From Streptomyces sp. NBC_01408 (GTDB lineage Bacteria; Actinomycetota; Actinomycetes; Streptomycetales; Streptomycetaceae), in contig NZ_JAPEPJ010000001.1 of the NCBI RefSeq assembly GCF_026340255.1, positions 4,147,001-4,211,000 of the forward strand: DNA of 64,000 nt, written 5' to 3'. Below, one piece after another: positions 32,268 to 41,598 of this stretch. How positions within the stretch are numbered: position 1 is the stretch's first letter; each line of letters starts with the position of its first letter. Below the pieces are notes generated by a model. That model searched no databases. It was not told where the DNA came from and saw only the letters and a program-made list of their open reading frames with translations. Made by a program: the position numbers and the translations under genes.

Positions 32268-34640
32268 TCAGCAGGCTCCCTGGTCCTTCCAGACACCCCA
32301 TTCACCGGTGGTGCCGGGCTCTTCGTTCTGCGTCCACCACTGGGCCTTCCAGTTGCGGCCCTTGTGGGAGACGACGTTGCCGCTGTTGTAGACCGTGCCC
32401 GGCACGTACGCGGGGTTCGTGCACGTCCCGCCCGGCGGCGGCGTCGTCGGAGGCGTCGTCGGGGGAGTGGTCGGCGGGGTCGTGGGCGGGGTGGTCGGCG
32501 GGGTGGTCGGCGGCTGGGTGCCGCCCGGCTGCACCACCGTGGTGCCGCGCGCCCGGTCCCCGGCCAGGGCGTACGTCGTGCCGGAGATGTTCACCGTCCA
32601 GTTGGAGGGCGTGGACACCGGCAGGTAGTAGTTGAACGCCAGGTCGACCGAGGCGCCGGGGGCCAGAGACTGCCAGGCCGGGAGCTTCAGGGAGACCCGG
32701 TGGAAGTCGCCCTTCAGGCCGCCGACGTTGCTGCCGGTGTGGCCGCTGCTGATCACCTTCGTACCGAAGCCGGACTGGTCCGAGGCGTTGTTCGGGGCCG
32801 AGGTCCCGTAGTCGAACTGGAACTCGGTGCCGCCGGGCAGCGCGGCGTTCGTGTTGTTGGTGATCTTGATCTTCGGGGTGATCGGGTAGTTGGAGTCGCC
32901 CAGCTTGAACTCGGTGAACTCCGTCTTGATGTCCACGGCCTGCGTGGGCAGCGCGGCGCCGGACTTCTTCGCGCCGTACGGGGCGGCGGCCTTGAACTTG
33001 TCGTACATCAGCGAGGTGAGCGTGTCGCCCATCTCGTACTGGCCCTTGGCGGCGTTCCAGCCGTAGTCGCCGGCCATCTCCCAGACCATCGTGCCGCCGA
33101 TGCCGCGGTCGACCACGTAATCGGCCTTGGCCGCCACCGACTGCTCGTCCTCCGTGGAGAGGAAGACCTTCTTCTGCGCGTTCCACAGCCACGGCGCCAC
33201 CAGGGTGGAGTCGTACTTGCGGGCGTAGGTGCCGGTCAGGGTGGTGTTCGCGGGGAAGCCGTACTTGGTGACGTAGTCGCCGACGATCCCCTTCTCGAGG
33301 TTCTTGGCGTGCCACATCGGGTTGGAGCCCGCGGGCGACTCGACGCCGTTGGTGTCCTTGTCGTGCCACAGGTTGTCGATGCCGACCGCGCCGTCACCGC
33401 ACTTGGTCAGGCCCGCGCCGGCCGGGCAGGTGGTCGCGGGGGCCTTGCCCCACAGGCCGTCGGTGCCGCCCTGCACGTTCTTGTGGCCGCGGGTGTAGTA
33501 GGGCAGGCCGATGTTGATGCGGCCGGCCGGCATGGACCCGCGGAAGTAGTGGTAGGCCCAGTCGGTGTTGAGGTAGCCGATGTTCCCGTACTGGGAGCTG
33601 CCGTAGACGTTCGCGGCGGCCAGCTCGGCGTCCTTGCCGTCGTCGAAGAGCGAGGCGTTCGGCCCGACGAACTCGTTCCAGGCGCCGTGCAGGTCGTAGG
33701 ACATGATGTTGACGTAGTCCAGGTACTTCTGCATCTGGAACGTCTCCATGCCCCGCAGCAGGTAGCCGGAGGAGGGGGCGGCGACGGTGAGCAGGTAGTG
33801 CTTGCCGTCGGCGGCGCCCGCGCGGTCGAGCTTCTCGCGCAGGGACTTCATCAGGGCGTCGTAGCCCTTGACGAGGCCGGCCCGGCGGGCGTTGGACAGC
33901 TGCCAGTCCAGCGGGTTGCCTGCGTCCTTCATGGTGGTCGGGTACTCGTAGTCGATGTCGACGCCGTTGAACCCGTATGTGCGGATGAACTCGACCGAGG
34001 AGTCCGCGAAGGTGTCGATGCCGGCCTGGTTGACCGAGCCGTCGGCGTTGGTGGCCATCGAGTAGAAGCCGCCGGAGGCGACCCGGTTGCCGTCGTCGCC
34101 GAAGTAGCCGCCCGTCTCCGCCCAGCCGCCGACCGAGATCAGCGTCTTGACGTCCGGGTACTGCTTCTTGAACTTGGTCAGCTGGTTGAAGTGGCCCTTG
34201 TAGGGGAGGGCGGGATCCATCTCGGCGCCCGCGACGCCCGGCCAGGTCATCCCGGTGGCGGCGTTGTTCGCGTTGTCGGTGCCGACCGAGATCTTGTTGT
34301 CGGCTCCCACGTGGGCGAACGCGTAATTCAGATGGGTGACCTTGGACCAGGGGATGTTGTTGGCGAGGTAGGCGGGGGTGCCGTCCTTGCCGGTGCGCCA
34401 GCCCGTGAAGTAGCCGATGACGCGTCGCTGGTGGTCGGCGCCCATCTTCTCGCGGCCCTCGGTGTCGTACACCGAGCAGTACGGGACGTCGACACCGGCG
34501 GTCTTGTACAGCCCGTCGGGGCGACAGGACTCGTGGTCGGCGGCGTGCGAGACGCCCGTAGAGAGACCGCCCAGCAGCAGTCCGGCGATTGCGGCGCCGG
34601 ATGCCAGGAGCATCGCTCTCGTACGCGTGGGGGACAGCAT
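32268..34640 (-). CDS. secreted GH18 chitinase with C-terminal chitin-binding domain
   Basis: A 790-residue secreted enzyme. Signal peptide ([20 protein letters not shown] ... VSHA, cut near residue 33); GH18 barrel from about residue 70 to 560 with the catalytic DxDxE in GVDIDYEYP (acid Glu near residue 232), SVGGWAE and MSYDLHGAW; a beta-sandwich carbohydrate-binding-like domain (about 580-700); a Pro/Thr linker of repeated TTPP; and a final CBM5/12-type chitin-binding domain ([20 protein letters not shown]) ending in Cys. It hydrolyses chitin outside the cell. ATG 34640 has GGAGG five bases upstream. The promoter carries the chitinase direct repeats. From memory its position beside the ROK and rib genes resembles SCO1444. 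Confidence 0.92.
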   Translation of the reverse strand: MLSPTRTRAMLLASGAAIAGLLLGGLSTGVSHAADHESCRPDGLYKTAGVDVPYCSVYDTEGREKMGADHQRRVIGYFTGWRTGKDGTPAYLANNIPWSKVTHLNYAFAHVGADNKISVGTDNANNAATGMTWPGVAGAEMDPALPYKGHFNQLTKFKKQYPDVKTLISVGGWAETGGYFGDDGNRVASGGFYSMATNADGSVNQAGIDTFADSSVEFIRTYGFNGVDIDYEYPTTMKDAGNPLDWQLSNARRAGLVKGYDALMKSLREKLDRAGAADGKHYLLTVAAPSSGYLLRGMETFQMQKYLDYVNIMSYDLHGAWNEFVGPNASLFDDGKDAELAAANVYGSSQYGNIGYLNTDWAYHYFRGSMPAGRINIGLPYYTRGHKNVQGGTDGLWGKAPATTCPAGAGLTKCGDGAVGIDNLWHDKDTNGVESPAGSNPMWHAKNLEKGIVGDYVTKYGFPANTTLTGTYARKYDSTLVAPWLWNAQKKVFLSTEDEQSVAAKADYVVDRGIGGTMVWEMAGDYGWNAAKGQYEMGDTLTSLMYDKFKAAAPYGAKKSGAALPTQAVDIKTEFTEFKLGDSNYPITPKIKITNNTNAALPGGTEFQFDYGTSAPNNASDQSGFGTKVISSGHTGSNVGGLKGDFHRVSLKLPAWQSLAPGASVDLAFNYYLPVSTPSNWTVNISGTTYALAGDRARGTTVVQPGGTQPPTTPPTTPPTTPPTTPPTTPPTTPPPGGTCTNPAYVPGTVYNSGNVVSHKGRNWKAQWWTQNEEPGTTGEWGVWKDQGAC

Positions 34641-34768
34641 GGTGCCTCCTGGGGAGGGGAGGTGGGGAATCAAATGGACACGACGTGGAGCAACAGCAAG
34701 GTGACTGACTCGTGTTGGCCCGTGACGTGCGCACATCTGACGGGCTGTTCCCGGGAGAGATGAAGGGA

Positions 34769-34810
34769 ACGTTAAGAGGACTAGACCAACCCGTCAATAG
34801 GTCTGGACCA
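34769..34810 (-). promoter_or_regulatory. chitin-inducible promoter with direct repeats and DasR-like site
   Basis: Read on the minus strand: TGGTCCAGACCT (34810-34799), -35 TTGACG (34797-34792), TGGTCTAGTCCT (34788-34777), -10 TAACGT (34774-34769), with a 17-base spacer. The 12-base direct repeats and their placement match the classic Streptomyces chitinase promoter layout, and GGTCTGGACCA fits the DasR box core. Confidence 0.8.
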
Positions 34811-35029
34811 AAGCTGGCTGCAGTCGGTCACACCCGTTGCGGCGCCTGGCCTCCGCCCGCCCGGGACCGGACCGCCCCCGTCCACCCCTCCGCCCCGCCC
34901 GTCCGGCACCCCTGCCGGACGGGCCGGCTGAGACCGCCTCGAATCCGCGTCCATGTGAGCCAGGCCACATCTCTTCGCTCGCGTGGCCGCCGATCACCCG
35001 TGGCAGACTGAATCCAGTACCAGTAAGCA

Positions 35030-35156
35030 GCGCACTCCGGGGTCGGTGTAATTCCGAACCGGCGGTTATAGTCCGCGACCCGTCCGCAGCCAGCGGCCGG
35101 TTGACCAGGTGAGATTCCTGGACCGACGGTTAAAGTCCGGATGGGAGGCAGTGCGC
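35030..35156 (+). ncRNA. FMN riboswitch (RFN element)
   Basis: P1 is formed by GCGCACT (35030-35036) and AGTGCGC (35150-35156). Between them are the conserved FMN-aptamer blocks: CCGGGGTCGGTGTAATTCCG, ACCGGCGGTTATAGTCCGCG, and GACGGTTAAAGTCCGGATGG before GAGGCAG. The aptamer precedes ribD by 172 bases, a space with GC-rich hairpins and a TTTTT run near 35233 that could be the switching platform. FMN would turn off the rib operon. The remaining part of the gap (34811-35029) shows no further feature. Confidence 0.95.
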
Positions 35157-35328
35157 GGCGGGCCAGTGACCGGTACGCCGCCGTCGGCGGTTCGTCGGCG
35201 TATTCCCCTGTGGATACGTCTGACCGGACCGTTTTTCCGGCCTCGGCGTCCCCGTGTGCGCAAACCCGCTTCATCTGTCGTATCCCGACAGGCCCCGGAG
35301 TCCGTGCCCGATGAGGCAGGAGGACCCG

Positions 35329-36462
35329 GTGGCGACACCCACCACGGACGCGGCACCCGACGAGGCCACCCGCGCCATGCGCCGAGCCGTCGAACTCGCG
35401 GCCCGCGGGCTCGGCTGCACCACCCCCAACCCGGTCGTCGGCTGCGTCATCACCGACGCCGAGGGCACCGTCGTCGGCGAGGGCTGGCACCAGCGGGCCG
35501 GCGGCCCGCACGCCGAGGTCCACGCCCTGCGCGCGGCAGGAGACGCCGCCCGCGGCGCCACCGCCTACGTCACCCTCGAACCCTGCAACCACACCGGCCG
35601 TACGGGACCCTGCGCACAGGCCCTGATCGCCGCCGGGATCAGCCGCGTCGTGTACGCCGTGTCCGACCCCAGCCCGCAGGCCGGCGGCGGAGCCGCCACC
35701 CTGCGCGCCGCCGGGATCCAGACCACGGCCGGACTCCTCGCAGAAGAGGCCGAGCAGGGCAACGCCGCCTGGCTGACCTCCGTACGCCTCGGGCGCCCGC
35801 ACGTCACGTGGAAGTACGCCGCCACCCTCGACGGCCGCAGCGCCGCCGCGGACGGCAGCAGCCGCTGGATCAGCTCCGCCGAGTCCCGGGCCGACGTCCA
35901 CCGGCTGCGCGCCGAGAGCGACGCGGTCCTCGTCGGCTCCGGCACCCTGCGCGCCGACGACCCGCACCTCGCCGTGCGCGGACTCACCGGCCACGACGCC
36001 GCGGAGCAGCCGCTGCGGATCGCCCTCGACGCCCGCGCCACGATCCTGCCGACCGCCCGCATCCTCGACGGGGCCGCGCCCACCCTGCTCGTCGTCGGCG
36101 AGGACGCCGACACCCGGCACCTGCCCGGCGTCGACATCCTGCGCCTGCCCCTGCACGACGGGCGCATCGGCGTGCACGACCTGCTCGCCCGGCTGCACGC
36201 CCGCGGCACGCGCTCCGTCCTCCTGGAAGGCGGGCCCGCCCTGGCCGGGGCCTTCCTCGCCGCCGGAGCCGTCGACCGCGTCATCGGCTACCTCGCCCCG
36301 GCCCTCCTCGGCGCGGGCCCCGCGGCCCTCGCCGACGCCGGCATCAAGAACATCTCCGACGCGCTGCGCCTCGACATCACCGAGGCCGTCCGCATCGGTC
36401 CCGATCTCCGCATCACCGCAGTCCCCGTCACCGCACCCGCCACCGCCACCAAGGAGCACTGA
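35329..36462 (+). CDS. ribD: RibD, bifunctional riboflavin deaminase/reductase
   Basis: A 377-residue enzyme for the second and third steps of riboflavin synthesis. The N-terminal deaminase domain shows the zinc site HAEVHAL and PCNHTGRTGPC; the reductase domain follows from about residue 150 (RPHVTWKYAATLDGRSAA; LVGSGTLRADDP; EGGPALAGAFLAAG). GTG 35329 is chosen because AGGAGG stands just ahead; ATG 35311 and 35254 lack such a site. It is the first gene after the FMN riboswitch and abuts ribE (stop TGA directly followed by GTG). Confidence 0.93.
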   Translation: MATPTTDAAPDEATRAMRRAVELAARGLGCTTPNPVVGCVITDAEGTVVGEGWHQRAGGPHAEVHALRAAGDAARGATAYVTLEPCNHTGRTGPCAQALIAAGISRVVYAVSDPSPQAGGGAATLRAAGIQTTAGLLAEEAEQGNAAWLTSVRLGRPHVTWKYAATLDGRSAAADGSSRWISSAESRADVHRLRAESDAVLVGSGTLRADDPHLAVRGLTGHDAAEQPLRIALDARATILPTARILDGAAPTLLVVGEDADTRHLPGVDILRLPLHDGRIGVHDLLARLHARGTRSVLLEGGPALAGAFLAAGAVDRVIGYLAPALLGAGPAALADAGIKNISDALRLDITEAVRIGPDLRITAVPVTAPATATKEH

Positions 36463-37086
36463 GTGTTCACCGGAATCGTCGAAGAACTGGGCGAGGTCGC
36501 CGCCGTCGAGCAGCTCGCGGAAGCCTCCCGCTTCCGCCTGCGCGGCCCCCTCGTCACCGAGGGCGCCAAGCACGGCGACTCCATCGCCGTCAACGGCGTC
36601 TGCCTGACCGTCGTGGACACCGCCGACGGCGAGTTCACCGCCGACGTCATGCAGGAGACCCTCAACCGCTCCAGCCTCGGCGCACTCACCCAGGGCTCCC
36701 GTGTCAACCTCGAGCGGCCCATGGCCCTCGGCGGACGGCTCGGCGGCCACCTGGTCCAGGGGCACGTGGACGGCACCGGCGAGATCCTCTCCCGGACCCC
36801 CTCCGAGCACTGGGAGATCGTCAAGATCGCCCTCCCGGCGAACCTCTCGCGCTACGTCGTCGAGAAGGGCTCCATCACGGTGGACGGCGTCAGCCTCACC
36901 GTCGTCGAGGCCGCCGCCGACTGGTTCAGCATCAGCCTGATCCCCACCACCCTCGCGCTGACCACCCTCGGCATCAAGCAGCCCGGCGACCCGGTCAACC
37001 TCGAGGTCGACGTCCTCGCGAAGTACGTCGAGCGCCTCCTGGCCGCCGGGGTCGACCCCCTGCACGCCGAAGGAGCCGACCGGTGA
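36463..37086 (+). CDS. ribE: RibE, riboflavin synthase alpha chain
   Basis: A 207-residue enzyme that joins two lumazines to give riboflavin. It starts [12 protein letters not shown], the invariant N terminus of the family, and has two repeats of the lumazine-binding domain ([14 protein letters not shown] and [14 protein letters not shown]), with the second ending in a helix. GTG 36463 directly follows the ribD stop. The stop overlaps the ribM start (GTGA, 37083-37086), indicating translational coupling. Confidence 0.95.
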   Translation: MFTGIVEELGEVAAVEQLAEASRFRLRGPLVTEGAKHGDSIAVNGVCLTVVDTADGEFTADVMQETLNRSSLGALTQGSRVNLERPMALGGRLGGHLVQGHVDGTGEILSRTPSEHWEIVKIALPANLSRYVVEKGSITVDGVSLTVVEAAADWFSISLIPTTLALTTLGIKQPGDPVNLEVDVLAKYVERLLAAGVDPLHAEGADR

Positions 37087-37736
37087 GCGCCCTGACCTGG
37101 CTCAACGCCGAGGCCTTCACCGTCTTCGGCCAGAAGGTCATCTGGTCCGACATGATCGGCAACCTGATGGGCCTGGCCGCCCTCGCCCTCGGCTGGCGCC
37201 GCTCCATATGGACCTGGCCCGCCCAGCTCCTCTCCGGCCTGATCCTCGTCGCCGCCTACGCCTCCGCCCACCTCTCCGGCGGCGTCGGCAAGCAGCTCCT
37301 GGTCATCGGAGTGGCCCTCTGGGGCTGGCGCGCCTGGCAGCAGGGCAAGCGGCAGGCCCAGGACGGCTCCATCGCGGTACGCACCGCCACCTGGAAGGAG
37401 CGCGGACTGCTCCTCGCCGGAGCGGCGCTGGGCACCCTCGCCGTCGGCGGGCTGTTCACGCTCTTCCCGCACCTGTCCTGGAGCCCGTGGGCCGACGCCT
37501 ACATCTTCGTCGGCACCATCGTCGCGATGGTCGCCCAGGCCCGCGGCCTCGTCGAGTTCTGGTTCGCCTGGCTCCTCGTCGACCTGGTCGGCGTCCCCCT
37601 CGCCTTCAACGGCGGCCTGGCCTTCTCCGGCCTCGTCTACGTCGTGTACTTCGCCCTCGTCCTGTGGGGCGCCTACGACTGGTACCAGCGCTCTCGCACC
37701 ACCTCCGCCCCGGCCCTGAAAGGAGCAACGGCATGA
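37083..37736 (+). CDS. ribM: RibM, PnuC-family riboflavin transporter
   Basis: A 217-residue membrane protein of the PnuC/NMN-transporter family, with seven hydrophobic helices. The family features ([55 protein letters not shown]) are clear. Within riboflavin operons such proteins are RibM, a facilitator for riboflavin and roseoflavin described in Streptomyces and Corynebacterium; location between ribE and ribBA under the FMN riboswitch supports riboflavin rather than NMN as substrate. The start GTG overlaps ribE and its stop overlaps ribBA (ATGA), so all three are coupled. Confidence 0.88.
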   Translation: MSALTWLNAEAFTVFGQKVIWSDMIGNLMGLAALALGWRRSIWTWPAQLLSGLILVAAYASAHLSGGVGKQLLVIGVALWGWRAWQQGKRQAQDGSIAVRTATWKERGLLLAGAALGTLAVGGLFTLFPHLSWSPWADAYIFVGTIVAMVAQARGLVEFWFAWLLVDLVGVPLAFNGGLAFSGLVYVVYFALVLWGAYDWYQRSRTTSAPALKGATA

Positions 37737-39031
37737 CCCCCACCCTCAAGCCCGTGCCCGACGTCCTGGACGTCCCCGAGGAGACCTTCCGCCTCGACCC
37801 GGTCGAGCAGGCCATCCGCGACATTGCCGCGGGCCGCCCGATCGTCGTCGTCGACGACGAGGACCGCGAGAACGAGGGCGACCTCGTCATCGCCGCCGAG
37901 AAGGCCACCCCCGAGATCGTCGCCTTCATGATGAGCGAGTGCCGCGGCCTGATCTGCGCCCCCATGGAGGGCCCCGAGCTGGAGCGGCTCGAACTCCCCC
38001 AGATGGTCCAGCACAACACCGAGTCGATGCAGACCGCCTTCACCGTCTCCGTCGACGCCACTGCCGCCCACGGGGTGACGACCGGCATCTCCGCCGCCGA
38101 CCGCGCCACCACCCTGCGCCTCCTGGCGAACGGGACCTCCGAGCCCGGCGACTTCGTCCGCCCCGGCCACATCTTCCCGCTGCGCGCCAAGCCCGGCGGC
38201 GTCCTGGTCCGCAACGGCCACACCGAGGCCGCCGTCGACCTCGCCCGCCTAGCGGGCCTGCGCCCGGCCGGCGCCATCGTGGAGATCGCCGGCGAGGACG
38301 GCGTCATGCTGCGCCTGCCCGAGCTGATCCCCTTCGCCCGCAAGCACGGCCTGACGATCATCTCCATCGAGGACCTGATCGCCTACCGCCGCTCCGCCGA
38401 GCCCACCGTGCGCCGCGAGGCCGAGGTCAGCCTGCCGACCGCCTTCGGGGACTTCACCGCGTACGGCTACCGCTCCACCGTCGACGGGGTCGAGCACGTG
38501 GCCCTCGTCCACGGCGAGGTCGGCGACGGCGAGGACATCCTCGTCCGGATGCACTCCGAGTGCCTGACCGGCGACATCTTCCAGTCCCAGCGCTGCGACT
38601 GCGGCCCCCAGCTGCACGCCTCCATGGAACGCATCCAGGCCGAGGGCCGCGGCGTCGTCGTCTACCTGCGCGGCCACGAGGGCCGCGGCATCGGACTGGT
38701 GTCCAAACTGCGCGCCTACGAGCTCCAGGAGCGCGGCCGCGACACCCTCGACGCCAACCTGGAACTCGGCCTGCCCGCCGACGCCCGCGACTACGGCGCC
38801 GGCGCGCAGATCCTCGCCGACCTCGGCGTGCGCAGCGTCCGGCTGCTGACCAACAACCCCGACAAGTCCGCCGCCCTCGTCCGGCACGGCATCACGGTCG
38901 CCGGCCGCGAGGCCATGCCGATCGAGGCGGGCGAGCACAACCTGCGGTACCTGCGCACCAAGCGGGACCGGATGGGCCACGACCTGCCCTGGCTGGAGGG
39001 CGCCGTGCCCACCGCCTGCGGCAACCAGTAA
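37733..39031 (+). CDS. ribBA: RibBA, DHBP synthase / GTP cyclohydrolase II
   Basis: A 432-residue fusion for the two feeder steps. The N-terminal DHBP synthase (about residues 20-220) has [18 protein letters not shown] and the [13 protein letters not shown] loop; the C-terminal GTP cyclohydrolase II has the zinc cysteines in [17 protein letters not shown] and the catalytic [10 protein letters not shown], then NNPDKSAAL. It is close to the usual full length, so both activities are expected. ATG 37733 follows AAGGAG and overlaps the ribM stop. The ribH gene follows 72 bases later. Confidence 0.95.
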   Translation: MTPTLKPVPDVLDVPEETFRLDPVEQAIRDIAAGRPIVVVDDEDRENEGDLVIAAEKATPEIVAFMMSECRGLICAPMEGPELERLELPQMVQHNTESMQTAFTVSVDATAAHGVTTGISAADRATTLRLLANGTSEPGDFVRPGHIFPLRAKPGGVLVRNGHTEAAVDLARLAGLRPAGAIVEIAGEDGVMLRLPELIPFARKHGLTIISIEDLIAYRRSAEPTVRREAEVSLPTAFGDFTAYGYRSTVDGVEHVALVHGEVGDGEDILVRMHSECLTGDIFQSQRCDCGPQLHASMERIQAEGRGVVVYLRGHEGRGIGLVSKLRAYELQERGRDTLDANLELGLPADARDYGAGAQILADLGVRSVRLLTNNPDKSAALVRHGITVAGREAMPIEAGEHNLRYLRTKRDRMGHDLPWLEGAVPTACGNQ

Positions 39032-39103
39032 CCACACACACCGGCACACACCACCACCAGACATCCGTACGCACCCGTACACGAACCACCGAGGAGCAGA
39101 GCT

Positions 39104-39589
39104 GTGAGCGGCAAGGGCGCACCCGAACTGAACGTGAAGAACTGCGGAGACCTGCGAGTCGCCGTCATCGCGGCCCAGTGGCACGAGAAGGTCATGGACG
39201 GACTGGTCGACGGCGCCCTGCGGGCCCTGCACGAGCTGGGCATCGACGAGCCCACCCTGCTGCGGGTCCCGGGCAGCTTCGAGCTCCCGGTCGTGGCGAA
39301 GGTACTGGCCGGTCGCGGTTACGATGCCATCGTCGCCCTCGGAGTGGTCATCCGCGGCGGCACCCCGCACTTCGACTACGTCTGCCAGGGCGTCACCCAG
39401 GGCCTGGTACAGGTGTCGATCGACACCGGAGTCCCCGTCGGCTTCGGCGTACTGACCTGCGACAACGACGAGCAGGCGCTGGACCGCGCCGGGCTCGAGG
39501 GGTCGAACGAGGACAAGGGACACGAAGCGGTCACCGCCGCCGTCTCCACCGCCATGACCCTGCGGACCGTCAGCGAACCCTGGCGCTGA
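39104..39589 (+). CDS. ribH: RibH, lumazine synthase
   Basis: A 161-residue enzyme that condenses the DHBP and pyrimidine products to lumazine, usually as 60-mer or pentamer. The active-site blocks [30 protein letters not shown] (catalytic His in PHFDY) and [13 protein letters not shown] are present, and the C-terminal helix [13 protein letters not shown] is complete. GTG 39104 follows GAGGAG. It is the last rib gene; hisE starts 35 bases later, so the rib and his genes may share a transcript. Confidence 0.95.
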   Translation: MSGKGAPELNVKNCGDLRVAVIAAQWHEKVMDGLVDGALRALHELGIDEPTLLRVPGSFELPVVAKVLAGRGYDAIVALGVVIRGGTPHFDYVCQGVTQGLVQVSIDTGVPVGFGVLTCDNDEQALDRAGLEGSNEDKGHEAVTAAVSTAMTLRTVSEPWR

Positions 39590-39624
39590 GTGGCGTGGGG
39601 GAACCCCGTATTCTGAGGACCATC

Positions 39625-39906
39625 ATGGCGAACAAACCCTCCAAGAGCTTCGAAGAGCTCTTCACCGAGCTCCAGCTCAAGGCCGCCAACGGCGACCCCA
39701 GCACCTCCCGCACCGCCGAGCTCGTCAGCAAGGGCGTCCATGCCATCGGCAAGAAGGTCGTCGAGGAGGCCGCCGAGGTCTGGATGGCCGCCGAGTACGA
39801 GGGCAAGGAAGCCGCCGCCGAGGAGATCTCCCAGCTGCTCTACCACGTCCAGGTGATGATGGTGGCGCGCGGGATCTCCCTCGACGACGTCTACGCGCAC
39901 CTCTAG
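39625..39906 (+). CDS. hisE: HisE, phosphoribosyl-ATP pyrophosphatase
   Basis: A 93-residue all-alpha MazG-like pyrophosphatase acting in the second step of histidine synthesis. The metal/phosphate motif is [14 protein letters not shown], with the helical continuation [18 protein letters not shown]. It is the actinobacterial stand-alone form, separate from hisI. ATG 39625. A TATTCT hexamer at 39610-39615 could be a -10 giving a near-leaderless transcript, which would allow independent expression from the rib operon. The hisG gene follows 74 bases later, as usual. Confidence 0.93.
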   Translation: MANKPSKSFEELFTELQLKAANGDPSTSRTAELVSKGVHAIGKKVVEEAAEVWMAAEYEGKEAAAEEISQLLYHVQVMMVARGISLDDVYAHL

Positions 39907-39980
39907 GCCGGAAGCTCCGCCCGCGGGCCCCCGCCCCACCAGCACACACCTTTCGCAACCTACGCACCAAAGGAAGCCCC

Positions 39981-40829
39981 ATGCTGCGCATCGCCGTCCC
40001 CAACAAGGGTTCACTCTCCGGACCGGCGTCGGCGATGCTCCATGAGGCCGGCTACCGCCAGCGCAAGGAGTCCAAGGAGCTCGTGGTCGTCGACCCCGAG
40101 AACGAGGTGGAGTTCTTCTACCTCCGCCCCAAGGACATCGCGATCTACGTCTCCTCGGGCAAGCTCGACATCGGCATCACCGGCCGTGACCTGCTGCTCG
40201 ACTCCGGCGCCAGCGCCGAGGAGATCCTGCCGCTGAACTTCGGCCGCTCCACCTTCCGCTACGCCACCAAGCCCGGCACCGCGAACGGCCCCGAGGACTT
40301 CCACGGGATGACGATCGCGACCTCGTACGAGGGAATCGTCGCCAAGCACCTCGCCGACCAGGGGATCGACGCCTCCGTCGTCCACCTGGACGGCGCGGTC
40401 GAGACGGCCATCCAGCTCGGCGTCGCCCAGATCATCGCGGACGTCGTCGAGACCGGCACCAGCCTGCGCAACGCCGGCCTCCAGGTCATCGGCGACCCCA
40501 TCCTCACCTCCGAGGCCGTGGTCATCCGCGGCAACGGCGCCGACGCCGAAGACCCGCGGGCCCAGCAGTTCCTGCGCCGCCTCCAGGGCGTCCTGGTGGC
40601 CCGCAGCTACGTGATGATGGACTACGACTGCCGCGCCGAGCACCTGGAACGCGCCGTCGCCCTCACCCCGGGCCTGGAGTCGCCGACCATCTCCCCGCTG
40701 CACAACGAGGGCTGGGTCGCCGTCCGGGCCATGGTCCCGGCCAAGGAGGCCCAGCGGATCATGGACGACCTGTACGAGCTCGGCGCCCGCGCCATCCTCA
40801 CCACCTCGATCCACGCCTGCCGTCTCTGA
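39981..40829 (+). CDS. hisG: HisG, ATP phosphoribosyltransferase (long form)
   Basis: A 282-residue long-form enzyme for the first committed step of histidine synthesis, feedback-inhibited by histidine. It begins MLRIAVPNKGSLSG and has the PRPP-loop-type segment IADVVETGTSLRNAGL. The C-terminal regulatory domain (from about residue 210) ends in SIHACRL, the normal end of actinobacterial HisG. ATG 39981 after AAAGGA. It is paired with hisE; the rest of the his genes are elsewhere. Confidence 0.95.
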   Translation: MLRIAVPNKGSLSGPASAMLHEAGYRQRKESKELVVVDPENEVEFFYLRPKDIAIYVSSGKLDIGITGRDLLLDSGASAEEILPLNFGRSTFRYATKPGTANGPEDFHGMTIATSYEGIVAKHLADQGIDASVVHLDGAVETAIQLGVAQIIADVVETGTSLRNAGLQVIGDPILTSEAVVIRGNGADAEDPRAQQFLRRLQGVLVARSYVMMDYDCRAEHLERAVALTPGLESPTISPLHNEGWVAVRAMVPAKEAQRIMDDLYELGARAILTTSIHACRL

Positions 40830-40882
40830 CCCGTACGCCGTACGCCGACCCGTAGGCCCCCTCCCGAAGGCAACGCACGCAC

Positions 40883-41347
40883 ATGACCGAGTCCGCCGCC
40901 CAGCCCGCACCGCCCGCCCTGCCGGTCACCTTCCGGCCGACCCGCACCCGGGCGGTCCTGCTGGGCGTCGGGCTCGTCATGTTCGTCACCATCACGACGG
41001 TCGCGGTCCTCCTGGAGAGGCTCAACCCGGGGGAGCGCGTCAGCTTCGTCTTCATGGCGGCGCTCCTCACCTCCGTCCTCGTCCTGCTCAGCCGCCCCAA
41101 GGTGGTCGCGGACGAGAACGGCGTCACCGTCGTCAACCTCACGACCAAGCGCCGCCTGGAATGGGCCCAGATCCTGCGGGTCAACCTGCGCCCCGGCGAC
41201 CCGTGGGTCTTCCTCGACCTCAGCGACGGCACCAGCCTGCCCGCCCTCGGCATCCAGCCCGGCGTGGCCAGGCAGCAGGCCGTCAGCGACGCCCGCGCCC
41301 TGCGCGCCCTCGCCGAGACCCGCGGAACCGGCGCCCACGAACACTGA
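40883..41347 (+). CDS. PH-domain small membrane protein
   Basis: A 154-residue protein: two membrane helices (about residues 24-44 and 54-70) then a bacterial PH (bPH6/DUF2581-like) domain, with VVADENGVTVVNLTTKRRLEWAQILRV and DPWVFLDLSDGTSLP. The same protein regularly follows hisG in Streptomyces (from memory). Function unknown; the PH domain would face the cytoplasm. ATG 40883 with CGAAGG upstream. It is 53 bases after hisG, so may be co-transcribed with it. Confidence 0.8.
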   Translation: MTESAAQPAPPALPVTFRPTRTRAVLLGVGLVMFVTITTVAVLLERLNPGERVSFVFMAALLTSVLVLLSRPKVVADENGVTVVNLTTKRRLEWAQILRVNLRPGDPWVFLDLSDGTSLPALGIQPGVARQQAVSDARALRALAETRGTGAHEH

Positions 41348-41598
41348 GCCCCAGGGGGTGTCCCGCGCCGACCCTGAGGCGGCCCGGAGACGAACCTGAG
41401 CATCCGCCCCCGACCGCTGCGTCCCATTGCGGCGGCGACCTCAGTGACTACCCTGGTGGCGGGGCGCGGCTGCGCGCCCTCCCACCGGCCCCGGGACCCC
41501 GTGGCCCGCGGGCAACTGCGACTTGAGGAGTGACTCCCTCCAGCAATGGACGGATCGTCCGGTAGTACCCGCGCCGCCCTCCCCCCGGAGGCGGCGGC

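Noticed and set aside
32430..32520. Regular short repeats (GGGGTGGTCGGCGGGGT-like)
   Set aside because: They encode the Pro/Thr linker of the chitinase, so are explained by the protein.
30789..34763. A 1324-codon plus-strand frame over ROK, SDR and chitinase
   Set aside because: Shadow frame; includes the antisense of a long chitinase gene.
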